NCBI RefSeq assembly: GCF_004770145.1
Contig: NZ_RQFW01000022.1
Span: 124,001 to 188,000, forward strand
Direction: 5' to 3'
Length of the DNA: 64,000 nt
DNA from: Leptospira bourretii
GTDB taxonomy: Bacteria > Spirochaetota > Leptospiria > Leptospirales > Leptospiraceae
Below the pieces are notes generated by a model. The model had not been told where the DNA came from and made no database searches. It saw only the letters and a list, made by a program, of their open reading frames with translations. Positions within the stretch are counted from its first letter, which is position 1. Every line of letters begins with the position of its first letter. The position numbers were made by a program, and so were the translations under genes. Below are positions 9,160-18,035 of this stretch, piece after piece.

Positions 9160-10052
9160 CGTTCCACTCCAGGGAAACAACCAGGAAAACTAAAAACAAT
9201 ATCTTCTGCTTGGAGATTCTGCAATAGAATATTGTATAAAGTCACATTCGAAACTTTTGAAATGATGACAGGCCCAGCCACGAGAGATAGTTGCTCTAAA
9301 AAGCGGACGGGAGTTCCTGAAACGGTGCGATCCTGAAAAAGTGAGGAAAGAGAGAATAGAATTTCTATATTTCCGCTTCTCCCCAGTTTGATTGGGATTT
9401 TGCATTTAGGAGTGATGGATTTATTTCCTTGTGAAAACAAAATTGTCACATCTTTTGCTCCCACTGTCATCCGAATATAAATCTCTTCCCAACTCACATT
9501 GGCCACTGCCACCACTCCTAATGGCATACTCGAAATCCTTGTGTTTGGAAAAAGAAAACTAGCTCCCGTTTCCATTGTGCTATTGTAAGCTGTAATATTA
9601 GAAATCGTTCCTGCTGTTAAAAAAGGATAAGACTTTCCATACAAATCATCTGCTGGCAAATCGAGAGGCACCGTATACGGGGTATGTGTTTTTGCTGTTG
9701 CGTTAGAACTTTTTTCCGAACCAGAAGTAGAAACACCTAAAACTTGGTTAGGAGGATTGATGCGATAGGTTCCCGTTTCCCAGGTTATATAAGAACTACT
9801 TTGTATTGTAATATTATATGTTGTAGGTGTAGGGCTCGTTAAACTAAATTGGTTTAGGTTATCATCCGCTTGGTCATCATAACTTCGAAGATTCGTACCC
9901 ACCGCTACCGTTTGGTTGTTATTAAAAAAGATTAAGTTTTGAAGGATTGTTTCTTTTTCTTTGTTACTATCCCCCACCGAACCAAAGGTACAGTGAGAGA
10001 AAAGAAGAGGCAGAAGAAAGAACAAAATCCACTTACAATGACTTTGTTTCAT
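9156..10052 (-). CDS. Unrecognised lipoprotein in the MbnP/MbnH unit
   Basis: A 298-residue predicted lipoprotein. Its ATG at 10052 overlaps the mbnH stop by one base (TGATG) and its own stop overlaps the next ATG. Signal peptide with lipobox Cys near residue 21 (LLFSHCTFG). The body is rich in Asn, Ser, Thr and beta-prone stretches, with only a few cysteines (TPKCKIPIKLG, FPGCFPG). I do not recognise a family. The tight overlaps on both sides imply co-translation with MbnH and the barrel protein, so a role in the same envelope process is likely. Confidence 0.7.
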   Translation of the reverse strand: MKQSHCKWILFFLLPLLFSHCTFGSVGDSNKEKETILQNLIFFNNNQTVAVGTNLRSYDDQADDNLNQFSLTSPTPTTYNITIQSSSYITWETGTYRINPPNQVLGVSTSGSEKSSNATAKTHTPYTVPLDLPADDLYGKSYPFLTAGTISNITAYNSTMETGASFLFPNTRISSMPLGVVAVANVSWEEIYIRMTVGAKDVTILFSQGNKSITPKCKIPIKLGRSGNIEILFSLSSLFQDRTVSGTPVRFLEQLSLVAGPVIISKVSNVTLYNILLQNLQAEDIVFSFPGCFPGVER

Positions 10053-11263
10053 CAAAAGGGACTCGCAAACTTAGGATTGGTTAAGAACTCATCGTCCGTA
10101 AGGGCCAAAAGGAAATTCACCATGTCATCTCGTTGAGAATCGCTAATGGTAAATGGCCGAATGAGTGCCCCATCTTTCCCACTATGAGCCTGCCCACCCG
10201 AACGGTAGTGATCCACCACTTGCGTCAGCGCATCTCTGGCACAATCAATCTTTGTTTTCCCAGCAGCAGCACCTGCGGCTTTGTCAGGATTGTTGGCATC
10301 AGCACACATAAAAATACCATCATGCATGTAAGGGTAAGTAACCCCAATATTACGCAATGATGGAGCACGAAATTTTCCCGTATCAGATGCAACTCCCGTT
10401 AAATCGAATAATCCTCGTTTGTTGCTCGGAAGTCCGGCGTAATAAGCATCCGTGTGAATTCCGTTGCTATGATAAAAGAATTCTTCCGTTGCCCCACCAT
10501 GAAAAGATGTGTCCGTAAAATTAAACCCCCCATGGCAATGAAAACATTCTGCCGTTTCACCATTAAATAAATTGAGTCCTCTTACTTCAGAAGCAGTTAA
10601 AGCTGATCTGTTATTTCTAAACGTGTATTGGTCATATCTGGAGTTTCCAGAAATCATCGATCTTTGGAAACTAGCAAGGGCATATCGTACATTTTGTTCG
10701 TTAATTCCAGAACCACCGAAAGCACGTTCAAACATTGGCGGGTAAATAACATTGGACGATAGTTCATTTAAAAAATTATTATTTTGTAAACCTAGTTCTA
10801 CCGGTGATTCTCCAAACATGGGAGCACGGGCTTGCAGTTCCAAACTTGTCATTTTAGGATTACTCCAAGTAAGTCTAGGCATATAGGCTACATTAGAAAG
10901 ATGTTGCGCGTTTCTTGGATGGGCTTGGTTTGTAATCCCACTGGGAAAATCCTTTCCATCTGCAAATGCCAAAGATTGAAAATGGCAACTGCTACATGCC
11001 ATTGTTCCATTTCCAGAAAGTTTCTTTTCATAAAACAAAAACCGACCGAGTTCTACTTTCGCCTTCGACATAGGATTATCAGATGGAACATTTGGCACAG
11101 GGAAACCAGGTGGTAAATCCCAAACCCAGTCGGAAGCAGTTGCCAAGATCCCAAGAGCAGCTAACAACATATCATCATTGTTTTCTTTTTTCTGGAACGG
11201 AAAAATGTTACAACCAAACAAAAAAACAAATAAAACAAACAATGGAAAATGAAAATACTTCAT
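10052..11263 (-). CDS. mbnH: MbnH-type di-haem cytochrome c peroxidase-like enzyme (lipoprotein)
   Basis: A 403-residue envelope protein, lipobox Cys18 (LFGCN). Two c-type haem motifs are visible: CSSCH (90-94) and CFHCH (240-244). Between them, HPRNAQHLSNVAYMP and LTWSNP, then PMFGESPVELGL, fit the MauG/CcpA superfamily, subgroup MbnH (metallo-mystery-pair peroxidase). The known MbnH oxidises a Trp of partner MbnP to kynurenine, which then helps bind copper. Here the partner lies immediately upstream, separated by a hairpin with a T run. A general hydrogen-peroxide reductase role is the alternative, but the adjacent four-Cys protein argues for the MbnH assignment. Confidence 0.88.
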   Translation of the reverse strand: MKYFHFPLFVLFVFLFGCNIFPFQKKENNDDMLLAALGILATASDWVWDLPPGFPVPNVPSDNPMSKAKVELGRFLFYEKKLSGNGTMACSSCHFQSLAFADGKDFPSGITNQAHPRNAQHLSNVAYMPRLTWSNPKMTSLELQARAPMFGESPVELGLQNNNFLNELSSNVIYPPMFERAFGGSGINEQNVRYALASFQRSMISGNSRYDQYTFRNNRSALTASEVRGLNLFNGETAECFHCHGGFNFTDTSFHGGATEEFFYHSNGIHTDAYYAGLPSNKRGLFDLTGVASDTGKFRAPSLRNIGVTYPYMHDGIFMCADANNPDKAAGAAAGKTKIDCARDALTQVVDHYRSGGQAHSGKDGALIRPFTISDSQRDDMVNFLLALTDDEFLTNPKFASPF

Positions 11264-11275
11264 ATTTGTATCCTA

Positions 11276-11310
11276 TCAAAAACTAGGTTGGTATTAAAAC
11301 ACCAACCTAG
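11276..11310 (-). terminator. Hairpin with T run between mbnP and mbnH
   Basis: A perfect 10-bp stem (CTAGGTTGGT at 11283-11292, ACCAACCTAG at 11301-11310) with an 8-base loop, followed on the minus strand by five T residues. It has the form of an intrinsic terminator yet sits inside the unit, between the mbnP stop and the mbnH start. It may reduce mbnH expression relative to mbnP (leaky terminator) or protect the mbnP mRNA end. Confidence 0.7.
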
Positions 11311-11320
11311 GAAAAAATTT

Positions 11321-12157
11321 TTATTTAAGACTAAACACTCGTTGTGTGATGGAACTATCAACTGCTCCACTACTAATATTCAATCCAAAAGCTTGGACTA
11401 AGGTATCACAAGGTGCTGCAGTTCCCGGCATACACATACCCATTGCGCCAAAGGTATGTCCTGTGAGTAACTTATCTACATCAAAAGAAATCTTTTGATT
11501 ACTTGCGGAAAATTGACCTGTCAGAGTAATCGAAGCTCTGTATTTTTTTGAACAATTACCATAATTAGGCGCTCCACTACAAGTAGTCGACCCAAGATGT
11601 AAAAGAGTATAATCAGTTCCATTATAACTAAACTCAATATTTGCATGTTTGTATCCACTTGTCCATGCCCAATACATAGAACTAACATTAAGTGGTGCCG
11701 GTTGGACATTTTTATCTAAATGATTTAGTGCCTCAGGAACCCCCACAGAAAATTGAACTCCCGTATATGCTCCAGGTGCGACACTACCCGATACCTTGGT
11801 ATTTGTTTCTGCAGTTTTAGAAGTTTCTAAATCAACAAGCGCTACACCATTGGATTGCCAAACATTGTCTGTTGACAACGACACATCCGATGTTGAGCCA
11901 TCTGCTCTTATTAGCTTTACCTCAGAAATAAACATCCGGAAATCACTAAATCTAACGGTTCTTGCATCTGCCAAAGTATTGGAACCAGAGGTAATTTTTT
12001 GTCCATTCGCAAGTGCCTCAAACTCTAGATTCACAGCTTGTGGCATAGCCAAAGCCAACAGTGCCAATGTTTGGTTGTCATCTGATTTGGAATTCGGATC
12101 GCAGGAAATAACTCCCAACACCGAAAGGAAAATAAAAAATTTCTTAAATATATTCAT
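11321..12157 (-). CDS. mbnP: MbnP-family copper-binding lipoprotein (four-Cys motif)
   Basis: A 278-residue protein with lipobox Cys19 (VISCD) and a leptospiral LALLALAMP linker. The body matches the MbnP / metallo-mystery-pair four-Cys family: VRFSDFRMFISEVKLI near 68-83, SSMYWAWTSGYKHANIEF near 159-176, then Cys193/Cys202 and Cys242/Cys250, the expected two cysteine pairs. Candidate Trp residues for oxidation by MbnH are W100, W163 and W165; His at 146, 171, 187 and 234 are possible metal ligands. Characterised MbnP binds copper through a kynurenine-dependent site. It is followed by mbnH and is preceded by a long inverted repeat that could be regulatory. Confidence 0.88.
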   Translation of the reverse strand: MNIFKKFFIFLSVLGVISCDPNSKSDDNQTLALLALAMPQAVNLEFEALANGQKITSGSNTLADARTVRFSDFRMFISEVKLIRADGSTSDVSLSTDNVWQSNGVALVDLETSKTAETNTKVSGSVAPGAYTGVQFSVGVPEALNHLDKNVQPAPLNVSSMYWAWTSGYKHANIEFSYNGTDYTLLHLGSTTCSGAPNYGNCSKKYRASITLTGQFSASNQKISFDVDKLLTGHTFGAMGMCMPGTAAPCDTLVQAFGLNISSGAVDSSITQRVFSLK

Positions 12158-12198
12158 AAATACCTAATATTCTAAAATACTGTTTTTGATTTGGATTT

Positions 12199-12233
12199 GA
12201 TTGAAAGGATGAAAATCATTCATCCTTTCAATA
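12199..12233. promoter_or_regulatory. Perfect inverted repeat upstream of mbnP
   Basis: TTGAAAGGATGA (12201-12212) and TCATCCTTTCAA (12220-12231) form a perfect 12-bp stem with a 7-base loop, extendable by one A-T pair. It lies 43 bp before the mbnP ATG and after the stop of the Cys/His-rich gene. There is no T run on either side, so it is not a standard terminator. It could be an operator for a dimeric regulator or an mRNA processing/stability hairpin. Confidence 0.5.
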
Positions 12234-12256
12234 TACTAAATGTGAATTTTAAGAAT

Positions 12257-12733
12257 TTAGATACGTGGTGGTCTTAGTAAAGTGGGGATTTTTCCATCCA
12301 GAAGAGTGGAAGGAGACTCAGTCATTGTATAAATGGTATCAGAAGAGGGAACCAATTTCATTGCTAAATTGGGCCTATCCATCGTTTGGTGATGGGTTCG
12401 TAAATTAAGGGCATCTTTTTTTTGTTTTTTGCAGGAACAAAGATGGGCCTCTCCCGATTTTGCATCGTGGCAACTCGGTTTGAGAGTTTCTTCCGAACTG
12501 TTCCCATGGTCATGCGAGGAAACCAAGGAAGTGGAAGATTCTCTGTCTTCGGAAAAAAGTTTATCTTCTGCATTCCCATGTTTTTCCTTTTTGGATCCAT
12601 GGTTGCACTGGCAGATTTTTGACGCAGACTCTACGCAATACCCTAGTAGCCCACTCCCTAAAAATAGGAATTGGGTACAAAGGAATAGGGCCAAACTACC
12701 GGCAATCCACCGTCTAAAGAACATCCACCCCAT
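12257..12733 (-). CDS. Cys/His-rich membrane-anchored protein, first gene of MbnP/MbnH unit
   Basis: A 158-residue protein with one hydrophobic N-terminal segment (about 10-32, IAGSLALFLCTQFLFLGSGL), then a region dense in cysteine and histidine: CQCNHG (41-46), EKHG, SSHDHG, CHDAKSGEAHLCSC and THHQ. These are typical soft-metal ligands. I do not recognise a family by name. Same strand and 99 bp upstream of mbnP, suggesting a metal-sensing, delivery or buffering role in the same system. A rightward open frame overlaps it but has no signal or family features. Confidence 0.65.
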   Translation of the reverse strand: MGWMFFRRWIAGSLALFLCTQFLFLGSGLLGYCVESASKICQCNHGSKKEKHGNAEDKLFSEDRESSTSLVSSHDHGNSSEETLKPSCHDAKSGEAHLCSCKKQKKDALNLRTHHQTMDRPNLAMKLVPSSDTIYTMTESPSTLLDGKIPTLLRPPRI

Positions 12734-12846
12734 CTTTGGTCACCCAACCCAAAAATCGAGCCATTTTTGGACAAATTTAGTGTCCCCCCTCCTGGACTTT
12801 GAAAACATGGTATTGGAACCAATGCAAACGAGCTAGAGGCCATCAG

Positions 12847-13173
12847 ATGAAACGTACGGAACTAGAACGCAGGGAAAGAGAACTGCGAAAGGCAGAAAAG
12901 AAAAAGATCCTACCTGGTCAAAAAGAGGCCATGAGTGTAGGGGATTACATTGACGCCCTTTTTGGAATGTTTCGTTATGATTCGGATGAGATTTTTAATG
13001 CATCCGATGACGAAAACATTTTAGAACTTCTGGAAAACATGAAAATGGAACACCCAGAAAAACAATGGGATGTAATCATCCGCAAAGCAGTCAATAAAAC
13101 CAAAGTAGAACAAAAAGAAAAGGCTTACGATTCCCTTCGTATCCTTGCAGGAATTCCTGCAGTCACTGCTTAA
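12847..13173 (+). CDS. Conserved-looking small charged protein, unknown function
   Basis: From the ATG at 12847 (AGAGG nine bases upstream; the frame is open further upstream without better signals) it encodes 108 residues. The N-terminus is a highly charged helix (RTELERRERELRKAEKKK), probably coiled coil; the rest is acidic and helical, with SVGDYIDALFGMF and ILELLENMKMEHPEK. No family recognised. Divergent from the Cys/His-rich gene by 113 bp and followed after 69 bp by the PP2C gene. Confidence 0.65.
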   Translation: MKRTELERRERELRKAEKKKILPGQKEAMSVGDYIDALFGMFRYDSDEIFNASDDENILELLENMKMEHPEKQWDVIIRKAVNKTKVEQKEKAYDSLRILAGIPAVTA

Positions 13174-13242
13174 ATCCTTTTTTTTCGAAAACAAACAGAT
13201 TTACAAAGGAAGGTCTTCGTCTTATACTTGTGACCTTCCTGT

Positions 13243-15219
13243 ATGAAACAGACATTCACCTTCATTCTGTTATGTCTCTTTTATACAAACCTCTTTGCTG
13301 ACACAAAACTTTGCCCAAACACAACTGCTGTTACACTTTCTTCCATTCACGGTGAGACTTTCGATCTTTCCAATCATCTACTTTATTTTTCGAAAAAACC
13401 ACCCATCCATTCTATCACCGAAGTTTCAAACCACTTTCATTCTTTTCCTACAGAAAAATCAGAAGGTATCATTCCAAATTTCGGAAACACTGACAAACAA
13501 TATTGGTTTTGTTTTGTCATCCATAATGATGGAACAAATAACAAACGAATCATTACCTTTATCAAATACCCGCTATTGGATGATGTTAAATTTTTCACCT
13601 TACGAGAATCAGGTGAAATTTTAGAAAACCAACAAGGAAGACTATTCCCTTTAAAAAACAGAGAAAGGGACTACAGAGGGTTTAGTTATGCTTCTGATTT
13701 ATTACCTAATGAAACTGTCACTTATTACGTAGGAGTCAAAACAGATAGTTCCATGTCGGTTCCACTCATGGTTGCAGAGGAAAAAGATTTTGATAGTTTT
13801 GCTTCTTTGGACACCCTACTACAAGGATTTTTTTTTGGGATTGTGGGAGTGATGACTCTTTACAATCTTTTTGTATACTTCATGGTTCGAGACAAAGCAT
13901 ATATTTTTTACGTTTTGTATTTATTCGTTGCAGCCATTTGGTTTCAACTTTCCTTACAAGGTTTATTGCCAGTTTATTTTTTCCCAAACTCTCCTGAACT
14001 AGTATACAATACACATAACCTGCTTTACTTTCTTTTTTTACTAACTTGTTTTCCGATGAGTATTACCTTTATGAACTTAAAGGAAAATGCTCCACTCATA
14101 CACAAATGGTTTTTGGGATTGATGATCATCCCTATTGTTAGCCTTTGTTTACTTCCTTTTTTACCTTATCGATTGATGAACAGAGCTGGTGATATATTTT
14201 CGTTTTTACTCGCTTTTTATGCTCTATTTGTTTCTTATTACATTGCCTATATCAAAAAATTTCCGCCTGCAAGATTTTACTTTTACGGTTATTTTATGGT
14301 GATCATTGGAGGGCTTGCCACAGTTCTCAAATACATGGGTTTTTTCCCAGTCAATGCCTTCACCGAAAATTCCTTCCAAGTGGGTATGGCCATTGAAGTG
14401 TTACTGATGGCCTTTGGTTTGGGTGATCGGATTTCAGTAGTTCGCAAAGAAAAAGACAAAATCCAATTCAAAGCAGAAATCAACAAACAAAAGTTAATCG
14501 CCTATGGAAAAGAACTCAAATTAGCCCAGAAACTACAAGAATCCACTCTTCCCCAAGTCCTTCCTAAATTTCCAGGCCTCATCATCAAAACTGGATATTT
14601 TCCTGCTTCATTGGTGGGTGGAGATTTTTATGATCTCACAGTTTATGGCAAACATCAGATTTGCGGACTCATTGCGGATGTCACAGGACACGGTGTACCG
14701 GCTGCGATAGAAGCGGCTATGTTAAAAATTGCCTATATGCAAACCTTAGCCTTTGCCAATAAACCGGGAAAAGTATTGGAGAGTATAAACGTATCACTCG
14801 TTGGTAATTATAAAAACCAATTATTAACAGCAAGTGCCATCTTTATCGACTTAGAACAAAAACAATTAAAAGTAGCAAATGCAGGTCACCCCGCCTTATA
14901 CAAGTTCAACGAAAGTTCCACTTTCATAGAAGTCATTCGACCCAATGGCAAACTCATTGGATATTCAAAAGAAGTTCAGTATCCAGAAGAAACTTACAAA
15001 CTAACCTCTGGAGATAAAATTTTACTTTTTACCGATGGAATTTGGGATTTATGGGAAAATGGCGACTCGGGAGAAGAGGAACTACTCCAGTGGTTACTAA
15101 CAAGAAAAAGTGAGTCAGTGGAATCGTTGTATGGAGGGATTGATGAACACATTCGCCTACGGAACAAAGAAGGTCCCGCAGACGATGATATAACATTTAT
15201 TCTTTTTGAAATTACTTAA
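13243..15219 (+). CDS. 7TM-DISM receptor with SpoIIE/PP2C-type phosphatase domain
   Basis: A 658-residue membrane signalling protein. Signal peptide 1-19; extracytoplasmic 7TMR-DISMED2-like beta domain about 30-180; seven membrane helices about 190-395 (starting LLQGFFFGIVGVMTLYNLF); a short coiled coil; and a cytoplasmic PP2C-SpoIIE domain about 440-658. Catalytic metal ligands are in VGGDFYD (near 459), LIADVTGHG, LLFTDGIWD (near 596) and GPADDDITF (near 646). Such proteins dephosphorylate serine/threonine on anti-sigma-factor antagonists or similar partners in response to an external ligand, often carbohydrate. Convergent with the Na/Pi transporter gene. Confidence 0.9.
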   Translation: MKQTFTFILLCLFYTNLFADTKLCPNTTAVTLSSIHGETFDLSNHLLYFSKKPPIHSITEVSNHFHSFPTEKSEGIIPNFGNTDKQYWFCFVIHNDGTNNKRIITFIKYPLLDDVKFFTLRESGEILENQQGRLFPLKNRERDYRGFSYASDLLPNETVTYYVGVKTDSSMSVPLMVAEEKDFDSFASLDTLLQGFFFGIVGVMTLYNLFVYFMVRDKAYIFYVLYLFVAAIWFQLSLQGLLPVYFFPNSPELVYNTHNLLYFLFLLTCFPMSITFMNLKENAPLIHKWFLGLMIIPIVSLCLLPFLPYRLMNRAGDIFSFLLAFYALFVSYYIAYIKKFPPARFYFYGYFMVIIGGLATVLKYMGFFPVNAFTENSFQVGMAIEVLLMAFGLGDRISVVRKEKDKIQFKAEINKQKLIAYGKELKLAQKLQESTLPQVLPKFPGLIIKTGYFPASLVGGDFYDLTVYGKHQICGLIADVTGHGVPAAIEAAMLKIAYMQTLAFANKPGKVLESINVSLVGNYKNQLLTASAIFIDLEQKQLKVANAGHPALYKFNESSTFIEVIRPNGKLIGYSKEVQYPEETYKLTSGDKILLFTDGIWDLWENGDSGEEELLQWLLTRKSESVESLYGGIDEHIRLRNKEGPADDDITFILFEIT

Positions 15220-15226
15220 ACAAAGT

Positions 15227-15247
15227 ATGCGGACTAAACGTCCGCAT
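15227..15247. terminator. Shared hairpin between convergent genes
   Basis: Perfect 8-bp stem ATGCGGAC (15227-15234) / GTCCGCAT (15240-15247) with a 5-base loop. It overlaps the stop region of the leftward transporter gene and follows the PP2C stop by 7 bp. No T run flanks it, so termination efficiency is uncertain; the placement suggests a bidirectional end signal. Confidence 0.45.
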
Positions 15248-16910
15248 AAATCGCCGCATTGAGTAGTCTGGAAATATTGTCCAAATTACGAGAGATATCG
15301 CGGTAAAGAAGAGCTGGCATCAAATTGTCTTTTTTCTGATACTTTTTCTTCTTCACCTTAGAATCGTTCTTTTTAATGGAACGAATCATTTGAAAACGAT
15401 ATTCACGACTTTGGTTACGAATCTGCGGATTACCGAGGATATCAAAAGTTTCACTTTGATCCAAGTTCACGAGCAAAATGTCGTAGTGGTGTTTGAGTAA
15501 ATCCATTTGGTCTTTTACAGAATGACCGAACGTTTTGTCCAGTGACACTTTTTGGCGGTGGGACTTTCTCATTTTCCTTGCAATGGAAGCAAAGTTATCA
15601 CCCATCTCTTCCACTGCCTTCACTCTTTCCATAATTCCTAAAACATCTTTCGCATAGTTACCAGTGACACCGGTTTCTTGGATTTGGTTTAGGTAGGTCA
15701 ATACTTCAGTACGGACTTGGTCTAGTTCTTCTTCTTTTTTCAGAACTTGGCCAATTCTTGTGGCATCGTATGGCTGAAGTAAAATTTGTTCAGTCAAACG
15801 AAGGAAATCATACGTATCTCGAATGATTTTTTTTGTGAACTCAACCAGTTCCACCATCGCAAGTTCCGTGGTTTTAACACTACCAGCTTGTAACAATCGA
15901 ATGGAATCTTTGTCTTTTCCCGTTTTTGAAGCAAGTCCATCAACGATGGCACTGACCACTTTGGAGATTGTATTCACAAACCAAATAAGGATTAGCGTAT
16001 TCGTAATGTTAAACATAGTGTGAAACAAAGAAATATGGAATCTTGTTGATTCTTTATCTGTGAGAGGATCTCCAGGAATCAAATCATCCACAATCCCTGT
16101 GAACAGTTTGAAAAAGAGAAGGGCCCAGACCACGCCGAACACATTGAACAAGGTATGCGCTAGTGCTGCTTTTTTGGCGTTTCGATTTCCTGGAATGGCT
16201 GCAAGGTTAGCAGTGATTGTCGTTCCAATGTTTTCCCCAAGGATCATACCATAGGCGGCATCAATTGGAATATAACCGGAGAACGCTAAAGTGATAGTAA
16301 TGGTTGTGGAAGCAGAAGAGGATTGGATAACAATCGTTAATAGTGCACCAATCAATACAAATAACAATATGGTGTTAAATCCCATATTTGTGTATTGTTG
16401 TAAAAAGAGAAAACTATCAGGGTCTTTTGCGCTATCAGGAACAGATGTTTTTAAATAATCCAAACCTAAAAACAAAAATCCAAACCCAATGAGGAAACTT
16501 CCCCAACCGGATCTACTTTCCTTCCTTGAAAAATTTAAGATCACCCCTGCCGCAACTGCTGGCAATGCGAACGATGCAATATTGAACTTAAATCCTAAAA
16601 AAGAGACAATCCATGCAGTGATGGTGGTTCCTATATTGGCCCCCATGATCACACCGATGGCTTGAGCGAGAGAAATTAAACCAGCATTTACAAATCCAAC
16701 CACAAGAACGGTGGTTGCCGAGCTGGATTGTATTGTAGATGTAATAAATAGTCCGCTGAATACAGCAGAAACTCTGTTTCTCGTCATAGACGAAAGAAAG
16801 GAACGAAGCCGATCTCCCGCCACACGTTGTAAGGACTCACTTAGTAATTTCATCCCGTAGATGAAAATCCCGAGTCCACCTAAAACTTGAATAAGTAGTG
16901 ACCAATTCAT
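15234..16910 (-). CDS. Na+/phosphate cotransporter family protein with PhoU-like tail
   Basis: Read from the ATG at 16910 (558 residues; a TTG at 16934 would add eight). Two Na_Pi_cotrans repeats are visible, each with the QSSSA signature: STIQSSSATTVLVVGFV near residue 60 and VIQSSSASTTITITLAF near 200, and GxNIGTT motifs follow each. About nine membrane helices up to residue 330; the C-terminal 200 residues are helical and charged, like PhoU (VKAVEEMGDNFASIARKM). It should import phosphate with sodium, the tail probably regulating it. Divergent from the FKBP gene. Confidence 0.9.
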   Translation of the reverse strand: MNWSLLIQVLGGLGIFIYGMKLLSESLQRVAGDRLRSFLSSMTRNRVSAVFSGLFITSTIQSSSATTVLVVGFVNAGLISLAQAIGVIMGANIGTTITAWIVSFLGFKFNIASFALPAVAAGVILNFSRKESRSGWGSFLIGFGFLFLGLDYLKTSVPDSAKDPDSFLFLQQYTNMGFNTILLFVLIGALLTIVIQSSSASTTITITLAFSGYIPIDAAYGMILGENIGTTITANLAAIPGNRNAKKAALAHTLFNVFGVVWALLFFKLFTGIVDDLIPGDPLTDKESTRFHISLFHTMFNITNTLILIWFVNTISKVVSAIVDGLASKTGKDKDSIRLLQAGSVKTTELAMVELVEFTKKIIRDTYDFLRLTEQILLQPYDATRIGQVLKKEEELDQVRTEVLTYLNQIQETGVTGNYAKDVLGIMERVKAVEEMGDNFASIARKMRKSHRQKVSLDKTFGHSVKDQMDLLKHHYDILLVNLDQSETFDILGNPQIRNQSREYRFQMIRSIKKNDSKVKKKKYQKKDNLMPALLYRDISRNLDNISRLLNAAIYADV

Positions 16911-17003
16911 AGATGTAATATTTCCAAGGTTCAATTTCTTTGATTACAATTTGGTACCAACCTTTTATTCGGTTGCAGTATTTTTTTCCATTGGTAGAAT
17001 GTA

Positions 17004-17495
17004 ATGAATATGTCAAAAACCATCAGCAAAGGAATGGTTGTAGGATTTTCCTATCACCTAAAGAACGCCCAGGGAGAAACTCTGGACCAATCAGACGAAC
17101 CACTATTATACCTCCACGGCTGGCAAAACATCATCCCCGGTTTGGAAAAAGAACTAGAAGGATTAGTGAACGGAGATTCTAAAAATGTAACTGTACCACC
17201 TGAAGATGGTTATGGGACATATAACGAAGCTCTTATCTTTCAAGTTCCTAAAACGGAACTCCCACCGGAAGCAGAGTTGGAAGTGGGAATGGAGTTTCAA
17301 ACGGACACACCTGAAGGTAGAATGGTTCTATACTTACAAGAAGTTCGTGACGCAGATGTCATTCTGAACGGCAATCACCCGTTAGCTGGAGAAACCCTCC
17401 ACTTTGCTGTCACAATCAAATCCATTCGCGAGGCAACGGAAGAAGAATTACAACACGGTCACGTGCACGGTCCTGGCGGACACCACCACCACTAG
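17004..17495 (+). CDS. SlyD-like FKBP-type peptidyl-prolyl isomerase
   Basis: A 163-residue protein. N-terminal half-FKBP (GMVVGFSYHLKNAQGETLDQS), then an inserted IF/chaperone domain (VTVPPEDGYGTYNEALIFQVP..., about 65-130) and the closing FKBP strand LHFAVTIKSIREAT: the SlyD arrangement. The tail EELQHGHVHGPGGHHHH is a compact histidine-rich metal site, much shorter than E. coli SlyD's. Likely a cytoplasmic folding helper and possible Ni2+/Zn2+ binder. An ATG two codons downstream could also start it. Confidence 0.9.
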   Translation: MNMSKTISKGMVVGFSYHLKNAQGETLDQSDEPLLYLHGWQNIIPGLEKELEGLVNGDSKNVTVPPEDGYGTYNEALIFQVPKTELPPEAELEVGMEFQTDTPEGRMVLYLQEVRDADVILNGNHPLAGETLHFAVTIKSIREATEEELQHGHVHGPGGHHHH

Positions 17496-17753
17496 AAATC
17501 TCTTTTTTCGCAATTTTCTCTCTGAGTCTTCTTTCAGATTGCTTTTTTTAGAAAGGGTAATTACACTGACAGAAGATTCAGAGTATTGTTGATTTTCACC
17601 GCCGAAGTAGTCCTTTCAAGCTTGCACGCTGGTAGCTTTCCCAAGTTTTTCCCTGCATTTTTCTGGAGTTCTTACCAAAAATCCCGTCCAGGGTTCCCGA
17701 CGATTGTAAATCTAGAATTCCCGAGTCAACTTTAACAAACAGGACAAAAAACT

Positions 17754-18017
17754 ATGTCAGTAAACATTTACGTTGGCAACCTCTCTTACGATATGACTGA
17801 AGGTAAACTCAGTGAGCTTTTCGGAGCACACGGAGCAGTAACTTCTGCAAAAATCATCACTGACCAGTATTCTGGCCGTTCTAAAGGTTTCGGATTCATC
17901 GAAATGAAAGATGGAAAAGAAGCTGATAACGCAATCAAAGAACTTAACGGAAAGAACATTCTTAACCGTGAGATGAAAGTAAACATCGCAAAACCTAAAA
18001 CAAACAACTGGAGATAA
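17754..18017 (+). CDS. RRM-domain RNA-binding protein
   Basis: An 87-residue single RNA-recognition motif protein. RNP2 is IYVGNLSY (5-12) and RNP1 is KGFGFIEM (44-51), with aromatic residues at the RNA-contact positions. The short basic tail KPKTNNWR resembles bacterial glycine-poor Rbp proteins, often cold-induced. It is monocistronic: a 258-bp spacer precedes it and a strong terminator follows 18 bp after the stop. The spacer may hold a long 5' leader, but no structure is certain. Confidence 0.93.
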   Translation: MSVNIYVGNLSYDMTEGKLSELFGAHGAVTSAKIITDQYSGRSKGFGFIEMKDGKEADNAIKELNGKNILNREMKVNIAKPKTNNWR

Positions 18018-18035
18018 TCCAAGTTTGTTAAAAGG

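Noticed and set aside
12429..12836. A 135-codon rightward frame opposite the Cys/His-rich gene
   Set aside because: The opposite strand gives a hydrophobic anchor and clustered metal ligands and fits the operon; this frame has no features.
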